Below, in pieces: positions 54,379-64,000 of a stretch of 64,000 bases of DNA (within the stretch, counting starts at the first letter, position 1; every line of letters starts with the position of its first letter). The position numbers and the translations under genes are program-made. The notes under the pieces are model-generated. The model had not been told where the DNA came from. It did not search any database and saw nothing but the letters and a program-made list of their open reading frames with translations. Source of the stretch: Brachionus manjavacas (lineage: Eukaryota > Rotifera > Eurotatoria > Ploima > Brachionidae); the NCBI GenBank assembly GCA_019054805.1, contig JAHQIY010000003.1:372001-436000 (forward strand), given 5' to 3'.

Positions 54379-55180
54379 AAGAAAATAACCGGTTATCCGA
54401 AAAGAGATTCGAGCTTTTTTTCAAAGTCTTCCGGATAATAAATTTTCCGGACAACACGATTTGATAACGAAAAGAGGGGTAAACACAGTGTTAATTGATT
54501 TAGAGTGTTTATTTAGAACAAAGAAACAATTAGCGCATTCGTGCCCGATAAGAAAGTGACTCTTTCTTTTTCATTCTTTGAATTACTTGCTTAGTTTGTT
54601 CGCCTTTTTTCTAGAGTTGTAAGTGTGGTGTTTGGTAGACTTTTGAAGACTAGACCACTCATAGGCATTGTAAATCTGGTCTAGAGAGTATTCTTTTTGA
54701 ATCTCTGTCATCTTGATGAGGAATGGTTCAACGGCGTCAAAGTCAAAGCTAAGTTCTGCTTAACCTTTGGCGATAATGTCGTAAATCGTAGTCAAGCCAA
54801 CCATATAATCTAGCGTAAGTTTTTCTGGGCAGTACCCATTCTTGTTCTTGGTGATGATCTCCTCCCGCTGAACAAAGTTAAGAACAACCTTCTTACGTTT
54901 TGCAATCGTAGTATCAATAAATTTTTTACTAGCGATCTTGCGAGGCTTAGGGACTTGATACATAGGTCTTGTTATTTTTAATGAGAATAACAGAATGACT
55001 AACATCGTTTATATTTATATATTAATGTTTAACAGGAAGTAATACGGAAGTAATGCTGTTATAATTAGCTCAAAGCCTAAAAAGAAGCAAATCAAAAATC
55101 AAAAAGTGCTGGTCCGAAAATTTATTACGGATAATCGGGCATTCCGAAAAAAAAAAATTCGGATAATCGGTTATAGACTG
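54379..55180 (-). mobile_element. pogo/Tigger-like element, internally deleted
   Basis: The right end, read on the minus strand, is CAGTCTATAACCGATTATCC next to TA, a typical pogo/Tigger terminus and target site. The left end (ATAACCGGTTATCCGAAAAG at about 54385) is its mirror, with similarity over about 75 bp (AATAAATTTTCCGGAC versus AATAAATTTTCGGACC) but without the first bases. The interior encodes pieces of a CENP-B-type transposase on the minus strand. Confidence 0.75.
54555..54975 (-). pseudogene. pogo/CENP-B-type transposase remnant
   Basis: On the minus strand: MYQVPKPRKIASKKFIDTTI, then KRKKVVLNFVQREEIITKNK and LTLDYMVGLTTIYDIIAK, the N-terminal psq/CENP-B helix-turn-helix. After a TAA comes FLIKMTEIQKEYSLDQIYNA then YEWSSLQK, the start of the DDE domain (usually DQIYNADETG, here the catalytic aspartate is replaced). 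About 100 residues between the two domains and the rest of the catalytic domain are missing. Confidence 0.7.
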
Positions 55181-55255
55181 TATGAGTATAAATGACAATG
55201 CAGACGATATACTATTCATTTATTTGATATTTATTTAGTTTTATTTGAATTTAAT

Positions 55256-55905
55256 TAACCTCCTTCAGGAGAAGTAAAAATAAAAATTAGAAGAGAAGAG
55301 TTCAAAAAAAAAAAAAAAGTATTTATACATATAAAAATATTTGAAAATATTACAGTTGTATGAAAATGAAAAGGAAGATAGTTTCAATTGAACTTTTTGG
55401 ACCTCAAGTTATGAAACTCATTTAGGCCTTATTAATTCATTTAAAAATATACGACAATCTTTAAATCTTATGTTGCCTAGACACATTTTGATAGAGTCAG
55501 AAATGCCAACACTGATGAAAAAGATTTAACTCCTTTTTAAACTTACTTATATTACATAAAAGTGAAGGAAAATCTACATTAAAATGGTTAATCAAAAGTT
55601 GAATATCTGTTTCAAAAGAGTTATTTGACTTTGATAGACAGATAATTACGTTTTGTTTAATGCACTCAAAAATACTAGATGCAAATGGGTTAAATCTTAT
55701 CGTCGCAATAAATGATAGTTTTGAAAAAAGGTAAAGTTTATCAAATTTTAAAATTTTAAGAACTTTTAAGACCTCCGACATGTGACATGTATAACGAAGG
55801 TTGAACATTTGTCTTATTAAATTTTTTTGATTAATATTTAATGTATTAATCGTTGTTTTGTAAAGTGTTACTATTCCCAGACCATAAGTAATATATATAC
55901 GTACA
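55256..55905 (-). pseudogene. LINE C-terminal fragment with hairpin 3' end
   Basis: The minus-strand 137-codon frame reads YGLGIVTLYKTTINTLNINQ, FNLRYTCHMSEVLKVLKILK, YLFSKLSFIATIRFNPFASS and FHQCWHF-stop. Its 3' end is CTTCTCCTGAAGGAGG then TTAATTAAAT. Same family as 31150-33550 and 35826-36480. Confidence 0.82.
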
Positions 55906-55917
55906 TACATTTATTTG

Positions 55918-56205
55918 ATATAATTAACCTCCTAAGAAGGAGAAGTAGTACATAAAAAATTAAAAATTAAGTTACTGATTTAAGAAAATAGAAAAAAAGA
56001 AGTAAGAAAATAGGAGATCACATATAAATATTAATAAGTCCAGTAAATTCTCATCTACATGAACTTCTTGATATTTGCTCTAAATAAGGAAATAAGAGAA
56101 AAATAAAATTCAATCCCAAAAAATCTTCAATAGTTGTAATTGGTTCATAACTCTTCAGGAAAGCTTTTTATCTAGGAAACAATACACTTGAATTTACAGG
56201 TTAAT
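55918..56205. pseudogene. LINE insertion with inverted RT segment
   Basis: 55918-56035 is a minus-strand LINE 3' end (hairpin AACCTCCTAAGAAGGAG on the plus strand). Directly next to it 56037-56205 carries an RT segment on the plus strand (SPVNSHLHELLDICSK, KIKFNPKKSSIVV). Compare SPVDSHLQELLDICSE at 33400. The inverted 5' segment fits twin priming. Confidence 0.6.
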
Positions 56206-56517
56206 TATATGTGTGAACCGTACCAGCGAGATCTTGGAAATGGATGTTTTAGAGTCCATTGAAAACATTTATTCACAAACGTCAAATATTATTCAAACCA
56301 GACTTAAAATGTAGTGTGAAGCGGGTTCAAAATCAACCGAAATTGCGAGCCAAGAAAGTTGAGAAGCAAGAGAATAAAAAATAAGTCTTAATTACATTTA
56401 ATTTTATTTTCTTTGTTTTTCATCGTTTTATCTTGTATTTAAAATAAATAATAAATAGTAATCAAACTGATAGTAGTTTAACTTTTAATCTAGTTCTTTT
56501 AGCTTGTTTAATTAATC

Positions 56518-57332
56518 GGGTCTACCTAGTTTTGTGATCAAAAGATCACCTATTTGGTGGTCTGGTCCTGGTCACAGGGTTAGTGAACATTAAAGATCAT
56601 TGATCACATTCTTGACGTTTTTGTGACCTTAAATATACAAATTAATGATCACCAAAAATTTTACATGATCACCAAAATAATTTTTAATAAAAATCTCTTA
56701 AATTTGAAATTTTTTTTTTAAAGCATGCATACACATCAAACTTTTTTAAACTCTGTGCTTATTGCTTACTTTTTTATGTAAATACTATGTGCTATTCAAA
56801 ATTTTTATATAAATTTGAATTGTATTTTACACTTTTGATCAAAAATGAGTTTAGAACAAACTGATGAATTTAAACTTTTTGATTAGCTAAGAAATCTTGG
56901 CTTAATATTTTCTAGTCGTTGTTGTGATAAAACCAATTGAATAAAGAAAGGGTCTGAGCTAAATCTAAGTTTCGAAAAAGAACAGCTGAAAACAAAAACC
57001 AGATCTTGTCTTGGCGATGTACTTCATGTGGGACATTTAAGTCGATTTACGATGGTTTTTTCTTTTTTCAAAAAACCAGTGAAAATTATCCTGGCATTTT
57101 ATCGCAAAACAACATTAAAATTTCCTTTTTTTTAACTTTATTTTATTTTTTTTTATTTGAAACTTTGTATTCTATATTTTTGGTCACATTAAAATTTTTC
57201 TTTTTTATTCTAAAAATTTAAGGTCACAAAAACGTCAAGAATGTGATCAGTGATCTTTAATGTTCACCAACCCTGTGACCAGGACCAGACCACCAAATAG
57301 GTGACCTTTTGATCACAAAACAAGGTAGACCC
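56518..57332 (+). mobile_element. Merlin/IS1595-like element with 117-bp TIRs and 8-bp target duplication
   Basis: Arms 56518-56634 and 57216-57332 are inverted repeats with four differences by my count, starting GGGTCTACC and rich in TGATCA/GTGACC motifs. The target duplication is AATTAATC (56510-56517 and 57333-57340), the length expected for Merlin. It keeps the N-terminal part of the transposase only. Its terminus matches the surviving right end of the element at 20994-22824. Confidence 0.88.
56845..57075 (+). pseudogene. N-terminal part of a Merlin-like transposase
   Basis: ATG at 56845: MSLEQTDEFKLFD, a TAG, LRNLGLIFSSRCCDKTN, then after further lesions SWRCTSCGTFKSIYDGFFF. The start resembles MSKIFESEEYKLFNKVKERG of the 21.3-kb element. 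The CC..WRCTSCG pattern is the N-terminal zinc ribbon of IS1595-type transposases. The catalytic domain is absent. Confidence 0.6.
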
Positions 57333-57340
57333 AATTAATC

Positions 57341-58209
57341 CTATGCTATTTAAGATATTTAATGTGATAGATGAGCAAGCCGTGACGAGCAATTTGCTGT
57401 AAGCGATTGAGGTGCTGAATAATGGACAAAAACTATGAAAAAACGTTAGAAAGTATCAAATTTGAGTCTTTGTTTTTCTGAAAAACAGAGTTTAAACTTA
57501 ACTTGAAATTAAGAAAATAAAAAAATGTATAAAACTTAACTCTTTTTTGATTTAAAACTTTGTCGTGCTTCTCTAAAACATTAAAATATAAAGAGAAGAC
57601 GTTTTCAAAAAATTTGTTATTCAGATAATTACTAGCAAAAAATGCTTTTTGATTTTCAATTTTTTTCTATTTTTTAAAATTTTCTAATCTTAAAAATTTT
57701 CATTATTTATCAATTCAAATCTCATTGACAAAAGAGTTAAACAAAAATTAGAATAAAGTAAAAATTACTAATTAAAAAAAAAATCAATTAATCGTATTAA
57801 AATTTATAATTAGCTAAAAAGGTCCAATTCATGGATAATCTAACATCCATTGAGCTGAACTATCCTTGAATTTAGATGCAAGCCATTCAATTTGATGACG
57901 CTCTTTGAAAAATAATAAGTCTTAATTAATTAAAATTTTAATTGCTTTATTGTTTAAAATATCTAATAAATTTTATTAACAGTAAGCTATCTAAATTAAT
58001 CCCATACCTTTCCCAATAGATGAAAGATTATTTTTGCTTGGAAAAAAATGAAAATTTTGTAAAAATCGTAGAAAAAATTTAAAATAATGCTGATAAATCT
58101 ATCAAGGTTGTTTTGCTGGATCGGATCAGCTTATTAATTCATCAAATTTAAATTTTGAATCAAATAATTTGGAAGGAAAAAGGCTGACATTTTTAAACAT
58201 TAATAAAAA
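57341..58209. other. AT-rich spacer
   Basis: No gene or recognised repeat. Confidence 0.3.
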
Positions 58210-58251
58210 AAGTTAGAACCAATATTTAATATTAAATATTGGTTCTAACTT
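58210..58251. repeat. Perfect 42-bp palindrome
   Basis: AGTTAGAACCAATATTTAAT is followed at once by its exact reverse complement (58211-58250), and the next base on each side also pairs. It can form a cruciform with no loop sequence. Confidence 0.9.
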
Positions 58252-60427
58252 CAACTGAAGAAAAAATGTAAACTAAGACTTCAACCTCAATAATCTCAAC
58301 TTCCTCTCCTTTAAAAAGCCAATTTCAAGCCCAATAAAAAAAAAAAAAATTTAATTATAAAATTAAATTTTATTTATTGTATATAAATAGAAAAATTTGT
58401 TCAGCTTTAGAAAAGCATTGAAAAAGTACCATGTGTTAAAAAAGTTTTTAGTTGTCAAATAAAAGTAAATTTTTAAATAATAATTAACATAATTAAAACT
58501 TTATTTTTTTATTTAGAAATTTTAAAAAAATCTTATTTATTTTTTTTATTAAACACCTTTTAGTTTTTTTAAAAAAATCGTGACTCAAGTATTTTGCCGG
58601 GTAAATCAAATAGTAAAGCAGTTTACCTTCTTATATTTCGTCTTTCTTAAAAAAGTCAACTTTTACTATTTTTATCTAAAAAAAAATTATTAACTATATC
58701 TTACTCCCATGCATTATACTTTATTTCATATATTAGATCAAATAGATTCAGTGCTTGCCTTAAGCTATCAACAGACTTGAGCTGACATCATGTGATACTA
58801 GATAATAGCAGCTGATAGTCAATGATATAAGTTATCATTTTTTATCATCAAGTCATGTGAAAATATCACGTCAAATTAGCAAAGTAAAATTTATGATCAA
58901 ATTTTAAAATTTCAAAAATGCTCAAAATATCCTAAATGCGTTATTTCATCATATTATTTATTATTATTTATTAAAAACATAGTTTGGGAGAACTCAGGCA
59001 CTTTGGAACGGAGCTTAGTCCTTCCTTTCAGCCAAATGAGAAGAGATAGATTTGTTAAGTTAAAAAAAAAAACTAGATTTGAGTCACATGATTAATACAG
59101 TTCTTTTAGTTAAGTTATGTGAAAAAATAAAATAAAAAGCATAATACAATGTTTTTTTTTTCTTTTTTTTCTGTTATTTCATCATTTGCAGGTTATCATC
59201 CGCCTTTCCTCTTTTATACAATTTAAAAATATGATTTTTGAAGCTTTTATAGTTCTAAAATCAAATACACATTCAATAAATTTTGAGCATGTTGGAAATT
59301 TTGAAATTTGATCATTAATTTTTCTTGGCTTGAAAATTTCAAAAATATATATTGTTAAAGATAAATGAAAAGTTTTTTTAATCTATTTAACTTTTTTGAA
59401 ATTTTGAAATTACGTTGTTTCATTAAAACTCAATACTGAAGCATGTTAAAATTTGAAACATAATAACGAAATTATTTTTAGAAATATAAAATAGAAAAAA
59501 AAACTTGCCAAATGCTGATTTTACATTTTCTTCTTTTTTTTTTTGAATTTAGCACGGGGCTAAAAGGGAGGTTAAGACCATTCCAAACTGTCAGGGGTTT
59601 TCCGCAAACTATTATTTTAATAAATAAAGATAAATGCATTTAAAAAAAAATCTTATTCAAAAAATACAAATTTAAAAATTATTTGAAATATTAGATGTCT
59701 ATATAACTGTGAAAGCAATTTAAGAGTGACGGTAACATTTGATCTGAAGTAGACTGATCAAGTAGAAATTGTGTATGCAAAGCTAGATACTTGGAATTGT
59801 TAAAGATAATTTTTTTTTCCATTGCCTATATTTTTATAACTCTTAAACTTAAAAATATATGTTTAATTAATTAGTCCATGTGTTTAATTTTTATGTCGTA
59901 TTTTGAAATTACATTGATGAATGGTTAATGTTTCATCAACCGAATTTGTTAGGGTAAAAATGCTGCTTTCATTTTATTCCGTGTGTAAAGTCTCAGGCTT
60001 AGACTTTAGGGAATTAAGACAAGTAATAAATTCAAAAAATTAGAAATTATGGTAACACAGCCTAAATGAATTTATTGTAAATTCGGTGACGTAATTTGAA
60101 AAACTGAAATATATCAGTCGTTTTTTTTTTTTTTAAAACAACCCACATATCCTTGTAAATCTTGAAGAGAGGAATTCATTAATATTTATGAAATATTTTT
60201 AAAAAATTTTTAAACCTTTTTTTCTTAATTAAAATTTTTATTCGGCTAATTCGGTAGAATTTTTCAAATTAGTAATTATGTTTGACAATTTTTGATCCGA
60301 TGACGGAACAAGTTTAAACTGATCTTATTTGCTTATCGTTTTCAGCGGGTCTTAATTAATAGAAAATAATTTAACTAGAATTTTAAGATAGCCGATGGGT
60401 CCGTTGTCTAATGTTGTTATTTTTATG
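58252..60427. other. AT-rich sequence with two retrotransposon tails
   Basis: 58955-59040 (minus) and 59548-59640 (plus) are tails of the GGCTGAAAAGAAGG family. A TGATATCA/TCATGTGA-rich patch lies at 58770-58870. No gene. Confidence 0.4.
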
Positions 60428-61445
60428 GGTTAATGAGGTATCACCTCAATACCCAAAAATCCCACCCATTTGCCCCTAAAAATAAAATATTTAAAAATTA
60501 GACTGAATGGACAAAAATGATCACAATGACGTCATTTTTTATGAAAAATTTTAAATTTTGTTTCTCCTTTTTTTACAAAAATAATTTGATTTTATTTGAT
60601 AAAAATATTCATTTTGTATTATCAAAAATCGTGGGGTTGTGAAGTTCATTTCAATTCGATCGTTTCAATCCAGAAAAACTTGAAAAACTTTTTTACTAAA
60701 AGAGATAATTTAGTTCTGTAAAATGCTCAATGGTTAAGCAACTTTGCTTAATTCAAAAATATATGTCTGCAAAAACTCTGCAATGTAATTGCACACTTGA
60801 TTGGAATACTTTTTGATGGGTTGCAAAATGCAGAAAATTGCAGAGTATTTTGCACACTTATTTTACTGCATTAAGCAAATTTGCTTATAATTAAGCATTT
60901 TACAGAACTGAATTATCTCTTTTATTAAAAAAGTTATTCAAATTTTTCTGAATTGAAATGATCGAATTGAAACGAACTTCACAACCCCAAAAATCGTCAA
61001 AATATCATAAAATGAATCAGAACAAACAAAAAGAAGTTAAAAAAAAAGTATTCGATGGAAGATCTTGATAACGCATAAAAAGATGTTTTTGAAAAAAAAT
61101 TGAATACTACTCAAGCTTCAAATTTATACAACATTCCGAGACAGATTTTTTTAACTAAATAAAAATCAAACATAAAATATGTGTTGAATTCGTTAATAAT
61201 TAGTTTAAATTTTTTTCTAAATAGTTATGTTGTAGCTATTTAAAAGAATAATAATAAAGAATATTTTAAATATTTATATTTTTTAAAAATAACATTTATA
61301 ATCCTTTTTTTAATTCTTAGTGAGCTAATTGGGTGAATTCGGTGAATATCCTGAAAAAGAGGTTAGTTCTCGGGCTAAATATTTACAAAATCAGGGGTAA
61401 ATGGGTTAACCTAATTCACCCAATAAGGCCTCACCCAATTAACCG
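60428..61445. mobile_element. Imperfect TIR element hosting the palindromic MITE
   Basis: Left: GGGTTAATGAGG..CACCCATTTGCCCCTAAAAA. Right, reversed: CGGTTAATTGGGTGAGG..AACCCATTTACCCCTGATTT. The similarity covers about 65 bp per arm. The MITE at 60633-60988 lies inside. No target duplication is clear. Confidence 0.5.
60633..60988. mobile_element. Palindromic MITE with 9-bp target duplication
   Basis: A 356-bp element whose arms (about 115 bp each, highly similar) start GGGGTTGTGAAGTTC and end GAACTTCACAACCCC. It is flanked by AAAAATCGT on both sides (60624-60632 and 60989-60997). A 9-bp duplication suggests mobilisation by a MULE-type transposase. Partial copies at 27075-27340, 40741-40850 and 48785-49200. 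Confidence 0.9.
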
Positions 61446-61823
61446 CAGGAGATAAAGGGGTGACTAGAAAAAACTGGTCTAATTCGGTGAGCATTTTTGG
61501 AGTTTTTGAATAAAATGAGTGCGAAATATGCAATAAAAAAAAATAGGTCACCCGGTTAGGCTCATTTACCATAATTATTTTATTTATCTAAAATTGTTAT
61601 TTTTTGAGTGAATTTATTTAAACACAAATTGTGGATAAATATCTTGTTTTATCGCACACAATTTACCTGTAAATAAACAAAAAAATTTTCTTGTGTATAT
61701 AAAATAATTAGTTATTTAGCCACAAATTGACAATATTTTTTTGTTTATTCTTTACATTGAAATCCATCAAAAAAATATAATTGAAGCTCATCAAATCAAT
61801 TAATTAGGAATAAGCTTGAATAA
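61446..61823. other. Spacer upstream of the PHD-finger frame
   Basis: 61490-61560 has GGTCACCCGGTTAGG-like phrases resembling the arms of the preceding element. Otherwise AT-rich. Confidence 0.3.
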
Positions 61824-62201
61824 GAACATATAAAATATAATAAGCCAAGTGTAGATAGTTTCATTTCAAAAGAGCGTGTCGTCGATGAAGAGCATATACA
61901 AGTAATACCTTCGAAAATTAATCCTAGTGTACTTAGTTGTGCTTTTGTGAATGAAAATAATGAAATATCTTCTTTAGTTTCAAGTTTCTTCACTAGTGAT
62001 GCTCTCTTAATGTTGCAAAATACATTATCAGCATTAAGATCACATGGTCAATTAAATTCTTGCAACTCTTGTTCTTTATCTTGCGACTCTAAGTTTATCG
62101 TTTGTAGTTCTTGTAATAATTATTTTCATTTAAAATGTGTTAAAAAAGCTTATGCTCCTAAGATTTAAAAATGGCTTTGTGCTAATTGTAACTCTAATTA
62201 A
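61824..62201 (+). pseudogene. PHD-type zinc-finger frame with a premature stop
   Basis: Open from the stop at 61821. It reads VDSFISKERVVDEEHIQVIP, VLSCAFVNENNEISSLVSSF, then CNSCSLSCDSKFIVCSSCNN, YFHLKCVKKAYAPKI, a TAA (62166-62168), and in the same frame KWLCANCNSN-stop. The C..C..C..C..H..C then W.C..C pattern is a PHD finger cut by one stop just before its last cysteine pair. There is no clear ATG in good context (61947 is possible). Such fingers occur both in chromatin readers and in the first ORF of some LINEs; the repeat-rich setting favours the latter. Confidence 0.5.
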
Positions 62202-62404
62202 TTAATCTAAATTTGTTAATCTTATTTTTTTTATTTTTTAATATAACTTGTGTCTAAATAAATAAAAAAATTTCAAATCCACATCCACTTTTTGTGTGTA
62301 TCAATTTTTGTTTATTTATCCATAAAATGTGTGAAAATAAACGCTACCTTATTTTTTATTGAATTTAACGAAAAATTTGCAAAAGAAAAAATATAAAAGC
62401 ATCT

Positions 62405-62490
62405 GGTTTAATTTTTTCTGTTTGAATTTCAAAATGTATACAATATTGAAATAACATTGAAAAAGTGTTTCGAATATTTTTTTCAGTTTC
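62405..62490. repeat. Solo arm of the GGTTTAAT foldback element
   Basis: GGTTTAATTTTTTCTGTTTG, CAATATTGAAATAACATTG and TTTTTTCAGTTTC match the arm at 47421-47511. No partner arm nearby. Confidence 0.7.
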
Positions 62491-62994
62491 AAAAAAAAAC
62501 AAACAATTTCAAGTTTGTACTGCAATCATGAAAAACTTTGGGTTTTTTTAATAGATTATAAAAATTTTTTTATTTTCAGTTATTCAAAAATTAAGCTGGT
62601 ATAACATTCTTTCAAAAATATTCTATTTTGTCTGAAAGCAAAGATTAAGTCTACACTCCGATCGGCAAAGGCTGAGCCTTTTTATTTATCAAAAATAAAT
62701 ATAGTCTACCTCAATACATCGTCAATTCCGAATCAATCATTAACTTGAAAATAAATCACTTAAACAAAATCACCAAATCCAAATCACTTAAACTGTCTCG
62801 AAGGTTTGAATTTTACCAATTTTTGATATACACATATTCTAATGTGAAATTTATTTATCTAAAGCATCTTTACAAAATTTAAGTCAAGACGAAAAAATTA
62901 ACTACTTTTGTGTTTTTTAATCAAGTTTTCAATTATACCTGACAAGACCTCTTATTTAAATTAATGTTGATTTTGGAATTCATACCTGAAAGAA

Positions 62995-63140
62995 GTTAAA
63001 ATGGAATCAGAAAAAGTACAACATAGAGCAACGATGTCCCGACTGTAACAATCTAAAATGAAACTGTAACGAATTTGCGTCTCTGGATATGAGAAGAAAA
63101 AAAGACGATTTAAAAGAAATTTTTTAAAATTAGATCTATA
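62995..63140 (+). pseudogene. Small LINE C-terminal scrap
   Basis: ESEKVQHRATMSRL and SLDMRRKKDDLKEIF on the plus strand match the conserved LEKVQ.RAT...SL..RR...DL block of jockey-like LINEs (compare VQRRATKLVDS at 19900). Confidence 0.5.
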
Positions 63141-63144
63141 AATT

Positions 63145-64000
63145 GTTAATTTGTTAAGATATATTGAAATAAAAATGATAATTTAAAGAGCTATGTAAAG
63201 ATGTTTAGGGTTCGAAAGACATTCATAAAAGAGCAAATTAAAAATTGTCCATCACGTTTTGTCTAACTCTTTCTAAGCGATAGATGGTTAGCAAAAAAGT
63301 GTGTGATTGCAACAATAGTTAATAAAGCAATCATGGAATAGAATATAAAAATTAAACGAGTATAATTTACATGTAGAGTTTCTATTTGATCAAAAAAAAT
63401 AACAAAAGTAAAATTTTTCTAATATGTAAAAATAATTGAAAAATTCGGAAAACAATAATCAATTTAAAAAGTCTCATGTCTTGATCTCTTGTCTGGAAAA
63501 TAGGGAATTGACTTTGACTAACATTTGATAATTTCTGTTTTTATTAGTTTTAGAATTTTTTTTTTTTTTAAATATTGCTCTTGAGGCTGAATTAAATTTG
63601 AATAACTTTTCAAAATAAGAGTTTTTTATAAGAGTTTTAATATTAACTAATCTGTAATTTACGATTATTTTTAGCGAAATGGCCAAGAAATTTTTCTAAA
63701 AATCTCTGAAAAAAAATAGAAAAATATAATTCATAATCTAACTAAGAGTAAACTTTTCTATCTTTTTGCTCTGAAAATTTTTAAAAAATTAGACTTTCAT
63801 TTTCTCTAAATATTAAATCACAAACGTTAATTTCATTATTTCTTCGTTTAAGAATAAACTTATTTATACAGATTCATGATATTCGTAGATACAATTAGAT
63901 CCAACCAAATTGGAATTTTCAATCTTTAGGTTTTGACAAAAAATTGGAAAAAAAATGTTTAATGAAAAATGAGCTGACATGTCAGACTGTAATGTCAAAA
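63145..64000. other. AT-rich sequence to window end
   Basis: No supported feature on either strand. Confidence 0.3.

Noticed and set aside
54243..54464. AT-hook-like frame (RKGRGGRKKGSKNKK)
   Set aside because: Its second half is the left end of the pogo-like element read in frame. The basic stretch alone in 45 codons is not enough to claim a gene.
1..64000. CRISPR array, phage defence or toxin system
   Set aside because: No regularly spaced direct repeats with unique spacers and no prokaryotic gene structure. Repeats here are dispersed eukaryotic transposons.

Overview
The window is AT-rich eukaryotic (metazoan) DNA. It carries one clear host gene, the neuronal t-SNARE SNAP-25, on the minus strand. 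Its exons are compact and GC-rich, two of its introns are tiny (49 and 65 bp), and a third intron is about 25 kb long. Almost everything else that can be identified is mobile DNA: Ty3/Gypsy LTR elements, at least three groups of non-LTR (LINE) fragments, a tRNA-derived SINE, and DNA transposons of the hAT, MULE/FLYWCH, Merlin/IS1595-like and pogo/Tigger types, plus several foldback/MITE families. A small invertebrate fits; a rotifer such as Brachionus is my guess from this mixture, but nothing here proves the species. There is no bacterial operon, CRISPR array or rRNA.

1-5.2 kb: a Ty3/Gypsy element (C) on the minus strand runs off the left edge and abuts a second, older pol remnant. A dead hAT transposon with a perfect 8-bp target duplication follows. 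5.8-16.15 kb: a three-layer nest. A foldback element with spaced CACAA motifs holds Gypsy element A in its right arm, and element A holds Gypsy element B in its 3' LTR. All boundaries and target duplications can be read. Element B's LTRs differ at one base in 317, yet its reading frames carry many lesions.

16.2-24.1 kb: FLYWCH/MULE and LINE remnants, a Merlin-like transposon whose transposase has an intron, an acidic tail and a C2H2 finger, and dispersed repeats. 24.2-25.0 kb: SNAP-25 proximal first exon, main exon and last exon. 25-50 kb: the long intron used by the distal SNAP-25 first exon at 50.1 kb. It is filled with LINE, SINE and MITE copies, including a LINE interrupted by two DNA transposons, each with an 8-bp target duplication.

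50.2-64 kb: further LINE fragments (two with inverted 5' ends), a pogo-like element, a second Merlin-like element that keeps the N-terminal half of the transposase with intact ends, a palindromic MITE with a 9-bp duplication, and a PHD-finger reading frame. The two SNAP-25 starts would give proteins of 224 and 212 residues that differ only in the N-terminal part of the first SNARE helix.
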